DNA of 64,000 nucleotides from Oncomelania hupensis (GCA_036898135.1 CM072527.1:33144060-33208059), one strand, 5' to 3'; positions 25,301 through 37,300 are shown, counted from the stretch's first letter. Numbers and translations are program-made. Notes: generated by a model not told the origin, from the letters alone.

Positions 25301-28300
25301 TTAATGCATGTATGATGAAAGTAGGGAATGCATAAAAAGGAAAATGAGGATGAATGGAAGGAAATTTCAGGACTGGTTTTATAGAGAATGTAAAGAAATG
25401 CGTTCAAAAAAATATGAAAGGCGTTACGGAAGTGCTGTCATACTCTGGACGAAAATGATAGACATATTTATTGTACATTAAGAAGGGAGTATAAGAATTT
25501 ATTAACAAGTACAAAGAAAATGTACAATGGCCAATGAAATGCTGTGTGGTAAAATTGTTGCAAGTATGGCGAAGTGTTGTTCAAAATCAAATTTCTGTGG
25601 ACGAGTGGTTTGAGTATTTTAAAAACCAGCGTGATAAGGATTTTGTTGATGCTGATAATAAGGGAAGGGAAGAGGGTAATGGTGCTAGACATGATGATAC
25701 TGATTCTAATCTTTGGTTCAATTCTCCTATTACAGAACAAAAAGTCCTATTTGCAATAAATAAGCTTAACAATTAAAAAAAACTGTTGGAGGTGATGGAA
25801 TTATCAGTGAAATTTTTTAATATTCTTCCATAAAAATTGTTCCGTATTTTGTCAAATTCTTAAATGTGCTTAAGAATGTACTTTATTCTCCTTGCGTGCG
25901 TGCAGATTTTCAAAGACGCGCGGCGTGAAACCGAAATAGTAACTCCATACTTGAGTCACGTCTGCAACGGTTCAATCAGAGACCTGCAGTTCTGCCCCCA
26001 TGAAGACGTTCTAGGCGTCGGACATCAGACAGGCTTTACCTCGCTCATCGTGCCAGGTTGCTTTCCCTTTCTGATATTTTCTCCTCTGTTGTGTTCATTT
26101 TTTTTATTTGAACTTATGAGTACTCTACATCTTTCGTTTTTAGTTGATGTAGTTTATTACTTCGTTAACCTTCACCGGGCTAACCTTTGGACTGCACACA
26201 AACGCCGATGTGGGTTTGTTTAGGACCCATACTTTTCACCGAAGGATTTTGGTGATCTGTGTAACACAGTTTGGCACGTTGCCATACCCTGATTTCCACC
26301 AAAACCTAATGGACACCATCAACAAATCATGGCTTTGAGCAGATGGTGATGTTTTCTACAATTCTTGACAACACGTTCGACTTGTTGTTAACCAAAGCCC
26401 CAGAACAGATTGAGCCAGTACCTTAACTCCCAGATGTGCAGGAGGAAAAGCCAGTATCCAGGTCAGCCCCCCTATACAACAAAAGCTCAGGGGAAAGTCT
26501 CAGAGTAGCAATCAGCAGCATCCCCCCCTTACACTGGCAACCTTTGTACCCAGGGTGAGTCCTCACTGGGACTACTTCCAGACCAAGCTTCTTGAAGCTG
26601 TCCAGGCCTACATCCTCCTGCACAAACACCCTACATCCCGTACAGACTTCTACCAGCGAAAGTCATCAGCACTGGGTAACATCTATCCGCCGAATAATTA
26701 ACAGGCGTGAGAGGGCATACAGGCAATGGAGAAAGACTGGCTCCCCTGAACACCATGATGAAATGAAGAAGAGCAGTAGCGCCACATCCGCCGAGCCTAC
26801 TGGGATTACGTGAACAGCACCTTGATCTCGGAGGACCCCTCAGAGCAAGCCCCTAAGTACAAGCATTTCTTGTCCTTGATCAAGAACCAGAGATCATCAA
26901 CCGCCAGAGTTGCCCCTCTGAAGGCCAACAGCATCCTGCGTTTAGTCCCCAAATGGAAAGCAGAGGCGCTGAACGGGCAGTTTGATATGGTGTTTGGGGA
27001 TGGCAGGACATACACGGAGAAGGAGCAAGTGTTAGATGCCGTCCAGAGGCGTTCCTCCGCTTGACAGCATCACCATCTCTGAAGAAGGCATCAAGGAGAT
27101 CCTCCTAGTGCTCTGGCCTAGGTGGGATCAGTGCTCGCATCCTGAAGGAGCTAGCCAAGGAGGTAGTTTCAGCCTTGGTCTGCATTTACCAGCAGACCCT
27201 GGGAACTGGATATGTGACAGCAGACTGGAGGAGCGCATTTGTGACATCAATCTACAAGAAGGGGGAACACTACGACCCGGCGAACTACTGACCTATTTCC
27301 CTGACTTGTATAGCCTGCAAAGTGATAGAGCAAGTCATGGTTTCCTCAACAATAGGACACTGAGAGAAACAACATCCTCTGCCCACAGCTGCAAAGGTTT
27401 CAGAAGACAGCGCTCCTGCGGTACGCAGCTGATTGAATAGTGGACGACTTAGTTGACCACATGGAAGCGGGCCTTCAGACAGACATGCTTGTCATGGACC
27501 TGGCCAAAGCATTTGACAGAGTTAAGCAGTCTGCTTCTCCACAAGCTGCGGCCTGGGATCCAGGGCATCGTACTCCGCTGGATTGAGAGTTTTCTGTTGG
27601 AGAGGCGTGAGACAGCTGTGGATGAAGTCATCCTAACATCCATGTCCAGACTGTTTGCTGATGACACTGCTGCCTACAGAACGACTCTGGCCAGGAAGAC
27701 CAAACTTAGCTACAATATGATTTCAACCACTTCGCAGAATGGGAAGCAAGCTGGACATGCAGTTCCCCATATAGGCAAGTGCGTCGTTCTACCAGTCTCC
27801 AGACACATGACAGCTCTGGCATGCTCCTACGCTGGATACAGAGGCATCAACAAAGTACATGGGAGTCACACTCCAGAGGGAGATCAGCTGGGACCAACAT
27901 GTTGATGCTACAACAGCCAAATCCAGAACCTGAAGATAGCTTCCACTGAACTGCGGGAAAAAGGTGTACATTGGCTTTGTTCGGCCCATCCTGGAATATG
28001 CCAACTCAGTATGGCATGCCAAGTCCAGCATCTACATATATAGTTGCGCCTATAGCAAGTAGGCCTAGATTATCCTGCACACAATATACTTTTTTTTCAT
28101 GCCACCATTGAAAACCCGGCAATCCCCTAGTAACAACCAATAGCATCAAATGAAAGTACCGATTGTGGCTTCTCAACCTATGAAGAAGAAGAACAGTCAA
28201 CAAAGGACTGGGAATGTAGTACTTGCTCAAGTTGGGATTGAACTCCTCCCAGGTTTCCCTGTTGTCATCAAAATGCAGACATGCCAGAAGAATCTTTCTT

Positions 28301-31237
28301 TGAAATGTATGGACGTCATATTCGCTTTTCTTTATCTGTAAAATGTATGGTTCTTAAACGACCCTCATAGCAGTTTGTAGTTGAAAATCAGACATTGTTT
28401 ATTTGTTTATTTTATTCACCAATCGGTACTAACATTTTAGAAAATGTGTTCTTTTAGGAATTTGAGGAATACTTAAAGTTTGACAGAAAAATTCCTAATA
28501 GTTCAGGAGATATTTACAGTTAAACGCTTCTGGGTCCTAAATGACCCACAAAACCTGGTGAAGGTTAATGTTATTCACTTATTTATTTATATATTTCTTC
28601 TTATTATGATTATACAGTTTTATATATAAATTTTATTACTATAAATTTAATTTATTATTATTATTTTTAATTTGATTTATACAAATTGTCTTTTGATTGA
28701 GGTATTTAACAAAATTATAAGATTGCTTCCTTTGATTCTCGACCCTACTCTAGTCATTTGTTTGTAGTTCAGTTTACTTTGCTTATTATTCTTTGACTGG
28801 CATGATAGAATCTGGCTCTTGTTTTATATGTGTTCATACTTTTAATTATGGTACATTATGTGATGAGTCAAGTGGAGTGTCTGTTGTGTGTATAATGCGT
28901 GATGGAGTTATCTTTTGTATTGAATCGAGTGCTTGTGGTGTTCATGTGTGACAATGTAGTGACCTTACATATTGAATCCACTGCCTTTGGTGTGGATGTT
29001 TGCTCATTTTCTTTGCGCAACGCTTACTGTCTACCAAAATAAATGCTGTATTAAATTGATTGATTTGAATGGTTTGACTGTTTAAGTGATTGATTTATTG
29101 ATTGACAGGATCTGGAGAGCCCAACATTGATGCTCTGGAGGTGAACCCACACGCCAACAAGACACAAAGACAGCATGCTGAAGTTCGCTTGCTTCTGGAT
29201 AAGGTGAGATTAGAATTTTAAAAATTCTTTGTGTGGGTGGGGTAGTGGATGGGTCATTTTATCATGCGTATAAGCATTTGGTTTATTCTTACAAACTACC
29301 CCTTGGGGTCATGAGCAATCTTGCCACTGTAGATTGTTCTAACCTATAAAGGGAAAAGTGAAAGCCCCAGTTGAAAACCTGTCTTGCCTTTGTAGGCATG
29401 ACTGATTCACTGCGGCAACAGTACCCCCGTTGGAGTGCCGGGGGTTTCAGTATAAATAGTATCCCCACTTTCTGGAAATTTAGTGCTTTAAATTCCCACT
29501 GTCGCCGTCTTCCTCATTTGCTCTTTCCCATTCCTGATCTGTCCTATCACTCTGCTCTACTATCTTCTTCTTCGCTAGATCAATGACCTACCTTTTTTCT
29601 TGAAAACTCTTCCTGGACTAGACTCCTTGTTTGTGTATGAGGTCTGTTGGATCAGTTTGGGAGTGTTGGACACTTTCTGCCGGGTGGTCACTAGGGCTTC
29701 CTATGATGTTATTATTTAGCACTATAGGCATTTTATATGTATGTGTTTTGTTGATGATTTATAATGATGTTTGTATTCTATTTTGTTTTTGTAACCGGGG
29801 GTTCTAGTAGTTGGGGTAAAGCCTCAGCCGTCCCCTGCGTGGGATGTCTTTATTGTAAAGTGACTGGCCGGTGGAGGGCATTCAATTTTCCCACTAGGGT
29901 TGTTTCGGCAGATCTTTTATGCGGATTGGGGGTTGTCCGGTCCTGATTTGGCTCGGAAGAGTCCGCTGGACCTAAAGCAACAATCAATCAATCAATCAAT
30001 TCTTACAAACTACCGGTATATTAGAATGCATGTATCTAGTTGGGAAACTATCGATACTCTTTTGGATGGAAGCATAATAAATATAACGATAATGGATGCC
30101 TCATGTGACTTATTCCTTAATCAAACTGGAAGTTCAGCGATTGATAACCAACGTACATGCTCACTTGTTAAACACACTCTCACGCACATTCTTCGGTCAG
30201 TTCGGTTTAAGGGCTCGTTGCTATTACAAGGAAAGAAAATCTTTCTTTTCTTTTTTTTTTTAAAAGTTACATTATTAGTTTGACTGCATCCAATACCATT
30301 AGTGAATGGAGGGGAAAAACGGAGAAAACCCTTGGTGATCTGACAAGTCTCGTACCGAGTTCACCCTATGTGAGATTTAAACCCGCAGAATCTGTTGCAT
30401 GCATGCATTCGGATTCCATTGCACAGGCTTTATAGATCCCAATGCTAATGTCTTTGATGGTGAGCATCATAAAGAAGGGGGAAAAACCACCTTCTAAGCA
30501 CTATGTCCTGCCCCTCTTGTCCTGTGTGCTGCTTTGCAGCTGCCATGCTTTCTCTGAGAAGGCAAGCTAAATTTTATCGAATATAATCTAAAAACTCCAA
30601 ATGGTAAATCAAGTCAAATATTGAGTTGTACTTGAATTAACGTCTGCTTTATTTTGCATTGCTGCATTTTCTTTTCCAGCATTTAAACAAATAAAATAAA
30701 ATTAAATAAAAGGTTGTAAATCAACCTCAGTTTGACAAGGGTGTGTGTTTGATGGCCAAAGGTCCTCTTGAACATTTTTGGTAGTATATACTAGTATGTC
30801 AGTTTTCTGTTCCTAGACTATATCACACTGTATCCGTTTTCCAGACCGATATCTTCTCTGGGCATTGTACCAGGCAAAACATGGATCGTAAAGCTGGAAT
30901 TCCGGCTATCCACCATAGCCACGTGCACGCAACTCTTCCCTTGCACTCACTATAATGCATAAACATATGGTGTGGGTGGAATGATGTCTGATTGATTACA
31001 TGATTGTTGTATTGATTGATTAACAGATTAAACCAGAGATGATTGGCCTTGAGGACTGGTCCACCAAGGTGTTGAGGAGGCAGACTGCGGACAAACAAGC
31101 TGCTGTGAGTTTCAAATGCACTGGGTCGCTTTTTAATTGTGTTGACAATTCTTCCGAGATTGGTTGTTTCATTTATTTTATGTACAAATAGCAGCAGCAA
31201 CAGATTTAATCTTTAAATGCTTGTGTGTGTGTCTGTG

Positions 31238-31315
<78 letters not shown>

Positions 31316-31898
31316 ATGTACAAATAGCAGCAAAGCATTGAAATAGCAGGCTGCAAACAATCAAGTATTTGAATTTACTTGGAATTTAATCATAATGCTT
31401 ATATAACAAATAAATCTATGGTGAATTTTGTACCTGTCCAAGAAGTTGTTTGAAGATGTATTTCAATAAAATGTTTGACTTCTAAACAAGTGACAATTGA
31501 ATTTTTTTTAAACAAGTTTTTTTCTCAGTCTCAGAAGTTGTATACTTTGGATTTTTATTTATTTATTTTTTGATTTATTATATATTTTATTTTTATTTTT
31601 GAATTATTTTAGAGCTCTGTTTATAGCTGATTTTTATTTTGAAAAGGATTTTTTTCCCCAGCTGGTTTATATTGATTATCTTTTTTAGTTTAATTTTTCA
31701 TTAGCTTGCAAGAAAATATATTTTATTGAATTGTGTATTTTCCAGCTACAGAAAAAGTTGGGAAAGAAGGAGAAGGAGATGGCGCAGAGAGTAGCCAGGC
31801 AAGAACAAGTGGCCGCCACTACGTCCAAACGGAAAACACAGGAACAGGAGCTAGACGATTCAGATCCACTATCCAGATTTAGAAAACATAGCGACTAA
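13395..31898 (+). CDS. WDR46: WDR46 / UTP7 (BING4), small-subunit processome WD-repeat protein
   Basis: Nucleolar scaffold of the SSU processome (yeast Utp7), needed for 18S rRNA maturation. Exons: 13395-13484, 13795-13829, 15649-15742, 16664-16725, 17173-17277, 18476-18626, 22054-22195, 23044-23143, 24907-25060, 25906-26056, 29109-29203, 31027-31104, 31746-31898. All have AG/GT borders and consistent phase, giving 469 residues to a TAA at 31896. The first exons are Lys-rich ([11 protein letters not shown]). Next comes [12 protein letters not shown], then WD-type blades, for example [17 protein letters not shown]. The family-specific BING4CT domain follows: [13 protein letters not shown], then [16 protein letters not shown] and [12 protein letters not shown]. 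The C-terminus is a charged [14 protein letters not shown] helix. Introns hold LINEs, SINEs and R5 repeats. The N-terminus is incomplete; see 12466-13014. Confidence 0.95.
14656..15545 (+). mobile_element. RTE-like LINE fragment (reverse transcriptase C-terminus)
   Basis: Decayed translation gives [31 protein letters not shown], a [12 protein letters not shown] stretch, [16 protein letters not shown] and [13 protein letters not shown]. These are typical of the endonuclease/reverse transcriptase LINEs seen in many marine invertebrates. Frameshifts and stops interrupt it. It ends near AGGTAGGATAG, close to the GGATA tail of its relatives. Sits in a WDR46 intron. Confidence 0.8.
15717..16076 (+). 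repeat. Tandem duplication of a WDR46 exon end plus intron
   Basis: The last 26 bp of exon 15649-15742 and its donor (15717-15745) recur identically at 15870-15898. The intronic part at about 15789-15872 recurs at about 15978-16065. This gives two full units and a decayed third. The duplicated exon end has an acceptor (TATTATAG at 15862) and a donor (AAG|GTTTCT at 15895), defining an in-frame 33-bp potential exon, [11 protein letters not shown]. Confidence 0.85.
16078..16165 (+). repeat. SINE-A 3' fragment
   Basis: Carries GTGGGCGCCTTAGGTGGC and TGAGTTAGATC, then a degraded end of the SINE-A family in the same orientation. Confidence 0.65.
16385..16545 (-). repeat. tRNA-derived SINE T2, partial copy
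   Basis: Minus strand reads CGTAGCTCAGTGGCAGAGC (A box) and then AGGTTCCAATCCC (B box, one base off consensus). Its body shares ATCAACACTGAACCA and CAATCATACTGCTAA with the copy at 57125-57350. Confidence 0.75.
17330..17855 (+). repeat. R5 repeat, diverged copy
   Basis: R5 is a repeat of about 580 bp. It begins around a CCCCACTTTCTGGAAATTTAG segment, includes GGTCACTAGGGCTTCCTATG and ends GAGTCCGCTGGACCTAAAGC plus a short pentanucleotide tail. This copy has the TTTAGTGCTTTAAATT head and a CAGTCCGCTAGACC end near 17852. Confidence 0.7.
19795..20670 (-). repeat. R5 repeat, minus copy interrupted by about 320 bp
   Basis: The 3' end (GGTCCAGCTGACTCTTCCGAG) is at 19800 and homology runs to about 20160. 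It resumes at 20487 and reaches the CCCCACTTTCTGG head at about 20620. The interruption (20165-20486) is unlike other R5 copies. It has A-rich edges, GC-rich DNA and an ATG-led open stretch ([14 protein letters not shown], from 20416). Confidence 0.7.
20866..21470 (+). repeat. R5 repeat, near full length
   Basis: Runs from GGCCCCACGTGGGGTTCC to GAGTCCGCTGGACCTAAAGC (21410-21430), then a (TAATG)n tail at about 21440-21466. Short open frames inside do not look coding. Confidence 0.8.
21735..21850 (+). repeat. Short-repeat fragment (GACTGCATCCAATAC family)
   Basis: TTTAGATTGACTGCATCCAA and an AACCCTTGGTG segment also occur at 30270-30370, and the first part again at 39215-39245. It may be the 5' part of the R4 short-repeat family. 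Confidence 0.5.
21885..22010 (+). repeat. TGCTATGCTATACTGTTCTG minisatellite
   Basis: About five irregular copies of a 20-25 bp CTGTTCTGTGCTATGCTATA-type unit. It ends about 45 bp before the WDR46 exon at 22054, so it borders the acceptor region. Confidence 0.8.
22600..22830 (+). repeat. SINE-A copy
   Basis: Head ATAAACCGAGGTCTAGTC at about 22613, CGTGTCCTAGATGGGCGAG in the middle, and a shortened 3' end at about 22815. Confidence 0.75.
23696..23760 (+). repeat. Three tandem units of about 22 bp
   Basis: TGTGGTGTGTGGCTTGTA-type units repeat three times in a WDR46 intron. Confidence 0.8.
23915..24200 (-). repeat. tRNA-derived SINE T3, minus copy
   Basis: Minus strand carries GCAGCGTGGTCTAAAGCGGG (A-box region, Leu/Ser-like), a B-box-like GTGGGATCAATCCC, and a central TCTCCATGTACTCCGGTTT domain like one common to several metazoan SINEs. 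It pairs with the plus copy at 44330-44650. Confidence 0.7.
24585..24845 (+). repeat. SINE-A copy
   Basis: Head at about 24598 (AGTATAAACTGAGGTCTAGC) and end GAGCAGCTCTTGAGCTGGAA at 24811-24830, shortly before the WDR46 exon at 24907. Confidence 0.75.
25195..25880 (+). mobile_element. LINE fragment (region upstream of reverse transcriptase)
   Basis: Broken translation gives [29 protein letters not shown] and a degraded DGIISEFF-like motif, the segment just before the RT core of several non-LTR clades. It sits in the 845-bp WDR46 intron 25061-25905, which it nearly fills. Clade not resolved. Confidence 0.65.
26430..27990 (+). mobile_element. CR1/Jockey-group LINE, decayed
   Basis: Frames in succession read [37 protein letters not shown] then [19 protein letters not shown] (RT motif A) and a FADDTA-like C motif at about 27652-27672. 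Several frameshifts show it is dead. Lies in a WDR46 intron. Confidence 0.75.
29415..30000 (+). repeat. R5 repeat copy
   Basis: Head ACCCCCGTTGGAGTGCCGGG at 29422 and end GAAGAGTCCGCTGGACCTAA at about 29957-29976, then a (CAAT)n tail. Confidence 0.8.
30270..30590 (+). repeat. Degraded short-repeat fragments
   Basis: The TTTGACTGCATCCAATACC segment (30279) is followed by a SINE-A-like stretch (ATTCCATTGCACAGGC, 30414; ATGTCTTTGATGG). Both are worn. Confidence 0.45.
31241..31312. repeat. (GA)n microsatellite
   Basis: About 36 GA units in the last WDR46 intron. Confidence 0.95.
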
Positions 31899-32353
31899 CT
31901 AATGGATAGAAGTATTCATAGTGAGAGAGATGGATAGAGTGAAAAGAGATAAATTGATGAATAGACGATACTTGGATAGACGAATTTGTTCTTTAAGAAG
32001 TTTAAGAAATAGTCAGAGGGAAGAGGAGAGCTGAAAGAATGTTTTCCTTTTGTCCTTGGTTGGCAGTTCTTGGGTGAAATGCTCCAAGTTCATAACATTT
32101 CATGTGGACTGTTCGATGAAACAAGACTTTGCAATTCATCTATACAAATGTGTAGAATTTATGTGTGAAAAGTATCTACGTAGAAAGTATCTATGGAGTG
32201 TAGGTTGAATGAATTAAAATGAGTGCAATGGATGTGCTGTTCAATGCGCGGAATAAGTTTTGCGAGTTATGCTTTCTAAAAAATACCAGTGAAGAGCTTT
32301 GTGCATGTAATGTTTAACCTACACAGCACATGTAGTTAGAAGGCGTGAATTAA

Positions 32354-32359
32354 AATAAA
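32354..32359 (+). promoter_or_regulatory. Possible WDR46 poly(A) signal
   Basis: AATAAA lies about 455 bp after the WDR46 stop and is the first clear hexamer in the 3' flank. No transcript end was seen. Confidence 0.4.
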
Positions 32360-32447
32360 ATGGAGTTGAATGGATGCAGTTGTAGCATTCTATGCGTTCA
32401 AAGGTGAAGAGCCTACCTAACTGTGCATAATTATGCTGGTTATAACA

Positions 32448-34240
32448 AAGTATACTCATACTCATACTCATACTCATACTATTTTATTCATCCATAAGGA
32501 AATTAAATTCGTCATCAGCAGGTCATCAAGAAGACAACAAAACAATATAATAAATATACTAAAATTCCAGGCATCACACCAATTATTAAAACTAATAGAC
32601 AACAGTCATCAAGAAGACAACAAAACAATATAAAAATATACTAAAATTCCATCATCACACACCGACACACACACCATATGCAATCACACCAGAATTATTA
32701 AAACTAGTAAACAACAGTCATCAAGAAGACAACAACAATATAATACATATACTAAAATTCCAAGCATCACACCAACAACCACCAAGACTATAGAACAACA
32801 GTCATCACACACCGACACGCACACCATTTAAAAAATAAAAAATAAAAAAAAAAATAAAAAAAAAAAAATAAAATAAAAAAATAAAATAAAATAAAAAAAA
32901 AATAAAATAAAAAATAACAAATAAAAATAAAAATAAAAATAACTGAATAAAAATAAAAATAAAAACATTCCGAAACTCAGAGACCCCCAACAGTGCTCGG
33001 CCGCCGCCCACAGTACAAAACATCAGACAGCTGCAGGAATGAAGGAATGCAGCAACAGTAAAACAACAATCACATATTGACTAAAGTACATTAGGCCTAC
33101 TCTAAATCTGTGACCATAACAGTATTTCGGTTACCGTTAAAAAATCTAACAGCTGCAGGGATAAAGGAGCGCCGAAAACGCTCCGTTCGGCACCGTGGCA
33201 TGGTAAATCTACCGCTCCGTGCACTGTGGAGATGCAACAGTGCGCCGTGGAGGGGATGCTCTGGATCAATCAGAACAGCCCTGGACTTGCTGGCAAGCCT
33301 CTTCTCAACAACAATTTCAATTTGATCAAGGCTCCCGCCTACAACAGAACTCGCTTTCTTTATCAGTCTATTAAGTCTGCCCTTGTCCCGCGCAGAGGCG
33401 TTCCCTCCCCAACACACCGATGCAAACAAAATCACACTGCACACCATACTCTGATAGAACATATTCAACATCTTGTTACACACATTGAATGATCTTAGTT
33501 TGCGAAGGAAAAACAATCTTGACTGTGTCTTTTTGGAAACAGCATCAATATGACTAGACCAACTTAGCTTGTTGTCTAAAACTACTCCTAAGTACTTGTA
33601 CTCATTGACAATCTCAATAGCCTCACCCTTGATGACAACAGGGAGGACAGTGTTTTTCTTTTTGCGAAAATCAATAATCATTTCCTTTGTTTTACTTGCA
33701 TTTAATACCAAAAAGTTGGAGTCACACCAAGACACAAAATCATCAATACGTTCTCTGTACGAGTACTCACCATCATCAAGGATACAACCGACCATGGCAG
33801 AGTCATCAGAAAATTTCTGAAGATGACATGACTCGCCTTGCACTTTAAAATCAGATGTATACAATGTAAACAAAAATGGTGACAAAACGGTACCCTGAGG
33901 CGCTCCGGTAAAAGTGTTTATCGTATTTGAAGTACACATACCATTCCATCGTACAAACTGTGGTCTGTCTACCAAATAATCCAAAATCCATTTCACTGTG
34001 TTAGGGTGCAAAAACATATTTTGTAACTTATGAGCCAAAAGATGAGGCTGAATTGTCTGAAATGCCGAAGAAAAATCAAAAAACATGATTCTGACACAGG
34101 CAGAGCTCTTTTCCAGATGTGTGTACACAGAGTGTAACATGTACAATAATGTATGGATTAATAAAATTTGTGGTTGGATGCTGCAAGGGTTTTGTAAACT
34201 GTTGGTTTTAAAATGAATGTTCACAACAGAAGAAACCACT
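32448..34240 (-). mobile_element. Rex/CR1-type LINE with a long RT ORF
   Basis: A 380-codon minus-strand ORF (34239-33097) encodes the C-terminal half of a non-LTR reverse transcriptase. Motifs are FFDFSSAFQTIQP (motif A), GAPQGTVLSPFLF (B), QKFSDDSAMVG (C, with DD intact), LNASKTKEMIIDF, EYKYLGVVLDNKLSW and RLFFLRKLRSFNVC. This matches the Rex1/Babar branch of CR1. The 3' UTR has about three 85-bp tandem units (about 32510-32800) and A/T-rich DNA. It ends AATTTCCTTATGGATGAATA plus a (TATGAG)n tail at about 32452-32480. The 5' end is truncated. It separates the converging 3' ends of WDR46 and SMYD3. The intact stretch suggests a fairly young copy. Confidence 0.85.
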
Positions 34241-34357
34241 TCAACAAAACCACAACAACAAACCCAGACAACCTAGAGAGGGGAGAACACTGTACTAAGA
34301 TTCATATATGAGGAAAAACAAACACCCACAGTTAGAAGAAGAGAAATGAAGGAAACC

Positions 34358-34363
34358 TTTATT
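34358..34363 (-). promoter_or_regulatory. AATAAA poly(A) signal overlapping the SMYD3 stop codon
   Basis: The minus strand reads GAA TAA AGG at the end of the SMYD3 frame, so the stop codon is embedded in AATAAA. Use as the polyadenylation signal would give a 3' UTR of only about 10-30 nt. Confidence 0.4.
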
Positions 34364-37300
34364 CAAGTGCTAACTGTCCAACATCAAGCGTGGTCTGCTG
34401 TAGAAGTTGAACAAGGCAAGAGTGCAGTTCGCTGTCTTTGCCATGTGTTACAGCAATTATTCTTTCCGCCTGAAAATGGTTTTTTTTTAAAGACTCATTA
34501 TGACAGTATAAAATGATCTGAAACATTAAAATCTAAGCACGTCTGGCTGAACTTCTTTATGGTAGCATGTACTACTATTTTCTTCCTGCACTCTACCTTC
34601 TAGAAAGCAAGAATTCCTTCATAGTCAGTTGCACCCATAGTTGTGTGTTTTCATGTTAATACCCTGTAAAGTTACAGTACACAAAGGTAAATAAGAAACT
34701 AAACTGTCAGTTCCCAATAAGTTATAGCTGCTGATTTAAATACATTAATTCCCACCCTCCCTCCCTGATCGATAAGTTGAAAATTGTTGTTTTCAATACC
34801 CTCATTATGGAAGCATACAAACCTCAGCTAGAGTGGCGCGAGCTTGGTCAAGCTGTTCAAGGTACAACTGAATCTTCCCAACCCTCATCAGCTGCAGGCC
34901 TAGAGTGGGAGTGAAAGGGGGTAGCAGCTCTCTGTAAAACAAAACACTTGCAATAAATATTATGCTTAGTAATAACACCAATAATATTATTGCTATACCA
35001 ATATCATTATTGCTAATTATTTATTGCATGCATATATTGGTCAAAGATGGGTAAACTAAACCTAAACGGTTTATTTATTTTTAAAATATAGAGCAAGGAA
35101 TTGACCCCAGTGTCACAAAACATCACTGAAGCAGAGCAAATGCAATGGCATGGTAGGCTAGCCACTAACCTATGCAATGTTTCTATAAAGTTTGATCAAA
35201 ATCTGTTCATTGGTTTTGAGACTGACATCTGGCTCGTTTTGATTTCCCACTATTTCAAAGTATTTGCAGGTAATATCTGTCAAAATATACTGACTTACTT
35301 ATAGGACTGTAAAGTGGCCAGTCCAAACTTTAAAGCATCATCCCACTGTGCGGCATCAACGGCAGTATCAAAGGCAAAATCCAACAGCCGCAGTTTGTAA
35401 ATGTTGGTGGTTGAAAGACTGCTCTCCACTCTTGTAATGCATAGACGTAGCCGCTCCACTAATTCTTTGGGGTTAGCTGTGACAGACCAGGATACAGATA
35501 ACAGGTGGCCACCGTAGAATGCTGAACTCCCACGCTCATTTGTTGGACACTAGTAGCTTTGGCTTTGAAGACCAGCAATCTTTCATTTAATATCTGTCAG
35601 CAATCTTTCATTTAATATCTGTTCACACATTTAGGTAGTTTTATGTCTAATATCACCTAAATGCCTGAACAGACATTAAATGAAAGATTGATTGCTGATC
35701 TCCCAGATTCAAAATATATTGTTCCCATAAACCACAAAGAAACTTGGTGTGTGGGGTGACAAGTTCCCATCAACAGTTACACAAAGACAGTAATACATGC
35801 AAAAATACAAAAATAACATGTGCATAATTATAATTACCACAAAAACATGTAGCACAATAATAAAAAAACAACGTTAACTTTCGCTTCCACAGACACACAC
35901 TAGACCATTCATAGGTAAGCTTCCAGGTAATAATAATATTTTATAAAGCGCAATTCCAAACTAAAAAGTCTGTTCAAAGCGCTAACACGCCTACTCTCGC
36001 ACAAGCACTCGCCTAATAAGAGACTGTACAATACAATAAAATATGGAGCAATAAAGAATATATTTTAAAAAATTAAATAGGTACTACACTTAATACACCT
36101 AACACATGCTCTCACACAAAATCAATCAATCAGCAGCTCCCACAAATTGAAATGTACACCATACACCCACATTCTCCAATACCAATGCCACCAATACTTT
36201 ATCAAAGAGTGGGAGTTCCATTCTTGCAGGGGTTGAAATAATTAATTCGGGTATTAGGCCCATCTGGTCACCTACTCCTTTCCGATGCTGAGAGAATAAG
36301 CCAGGGTCTTCTCCCCATGGGGGTGCTGGGGGTATATAAAAAGTATCCCCACTTTCTGGAAATTTAGTGCTTTAAATTCCCACTGTCAGTGTCTTTCTTC
36401 TTTGCTCTGTCTTGTTCCTACTATCCATCTACTATCTTATTCGCTGGTTAGAAAAAATAAAACTGACTTTAGAGGTGCCATGCTGCAGGTGAAATCAAGA
36501 AATTCAAATATTGACTGCTACAAAACAAAACTCTCTCCAACACTTCTGAAAAAGGCAACTGCTAAGTCCTTGAAACAATAGAACTGTTTTATGAATGAAA
36601 TTTCGTCACCTTGAAACTACAGAGAATGTATGAGTGAGATCTCTTCACCATGAGTCTACAGAGAATGTATGAATGAGATTTCTTCACCCAGAGTCTACCT
36701 CCTCCACACTCTCTTTCAACCACCCCACCCCACCCTCCTACAATAATAATAATAATTAATTACATTTATATAGGGTCGAACTTATAAAGACTCAATTATG
36801 CACAGATTACTTATTATTTATTTATTTAATCTTTTTTTTTCCAACTCAAGGCACTGGCCGATACAGGATCAAAATCAAGCCGCCCACTCGCAACTTTGGG
36901 CGCATTGTCTGACGCCAAAACAACTGAGCACAATCCTGGCCGACCAGGGATGGCGAGAAGGGACCTGCTGTGTGCTGGTGGTATTTGTGTAGCCGACACT
37001 CACCCGTCTAGGACATGAGCATCAGGATCTTTAAAGCCATTCATTCCATATCCATTTCACAAAAGATAACATGTCTATACATTGAAGAAGGGAGGGGGGG
37101 GGGGGGAAGCAGACCAGACTCACCACAGTTGGCCTTCAGTTTGTCTTTCTTGTCTACCATTCTCTTGCACTGCAGCTCTGAAAAGACAAAATATATCAAC
37201 ATTCAATGTGGGTGAAGAAAAGAAAAAGCCATTGTCAAATTCACGCAAGGGGGAGAACTCTAGTGACGTAAGTATGAGACTGGTCAGGTCACGAAGGGTT

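Noticed and set aside
33110..33820. Plus-strand open frames
   Set aside because: They are shadows of the 380-codon minus-strand reverse transcriptase ORF.
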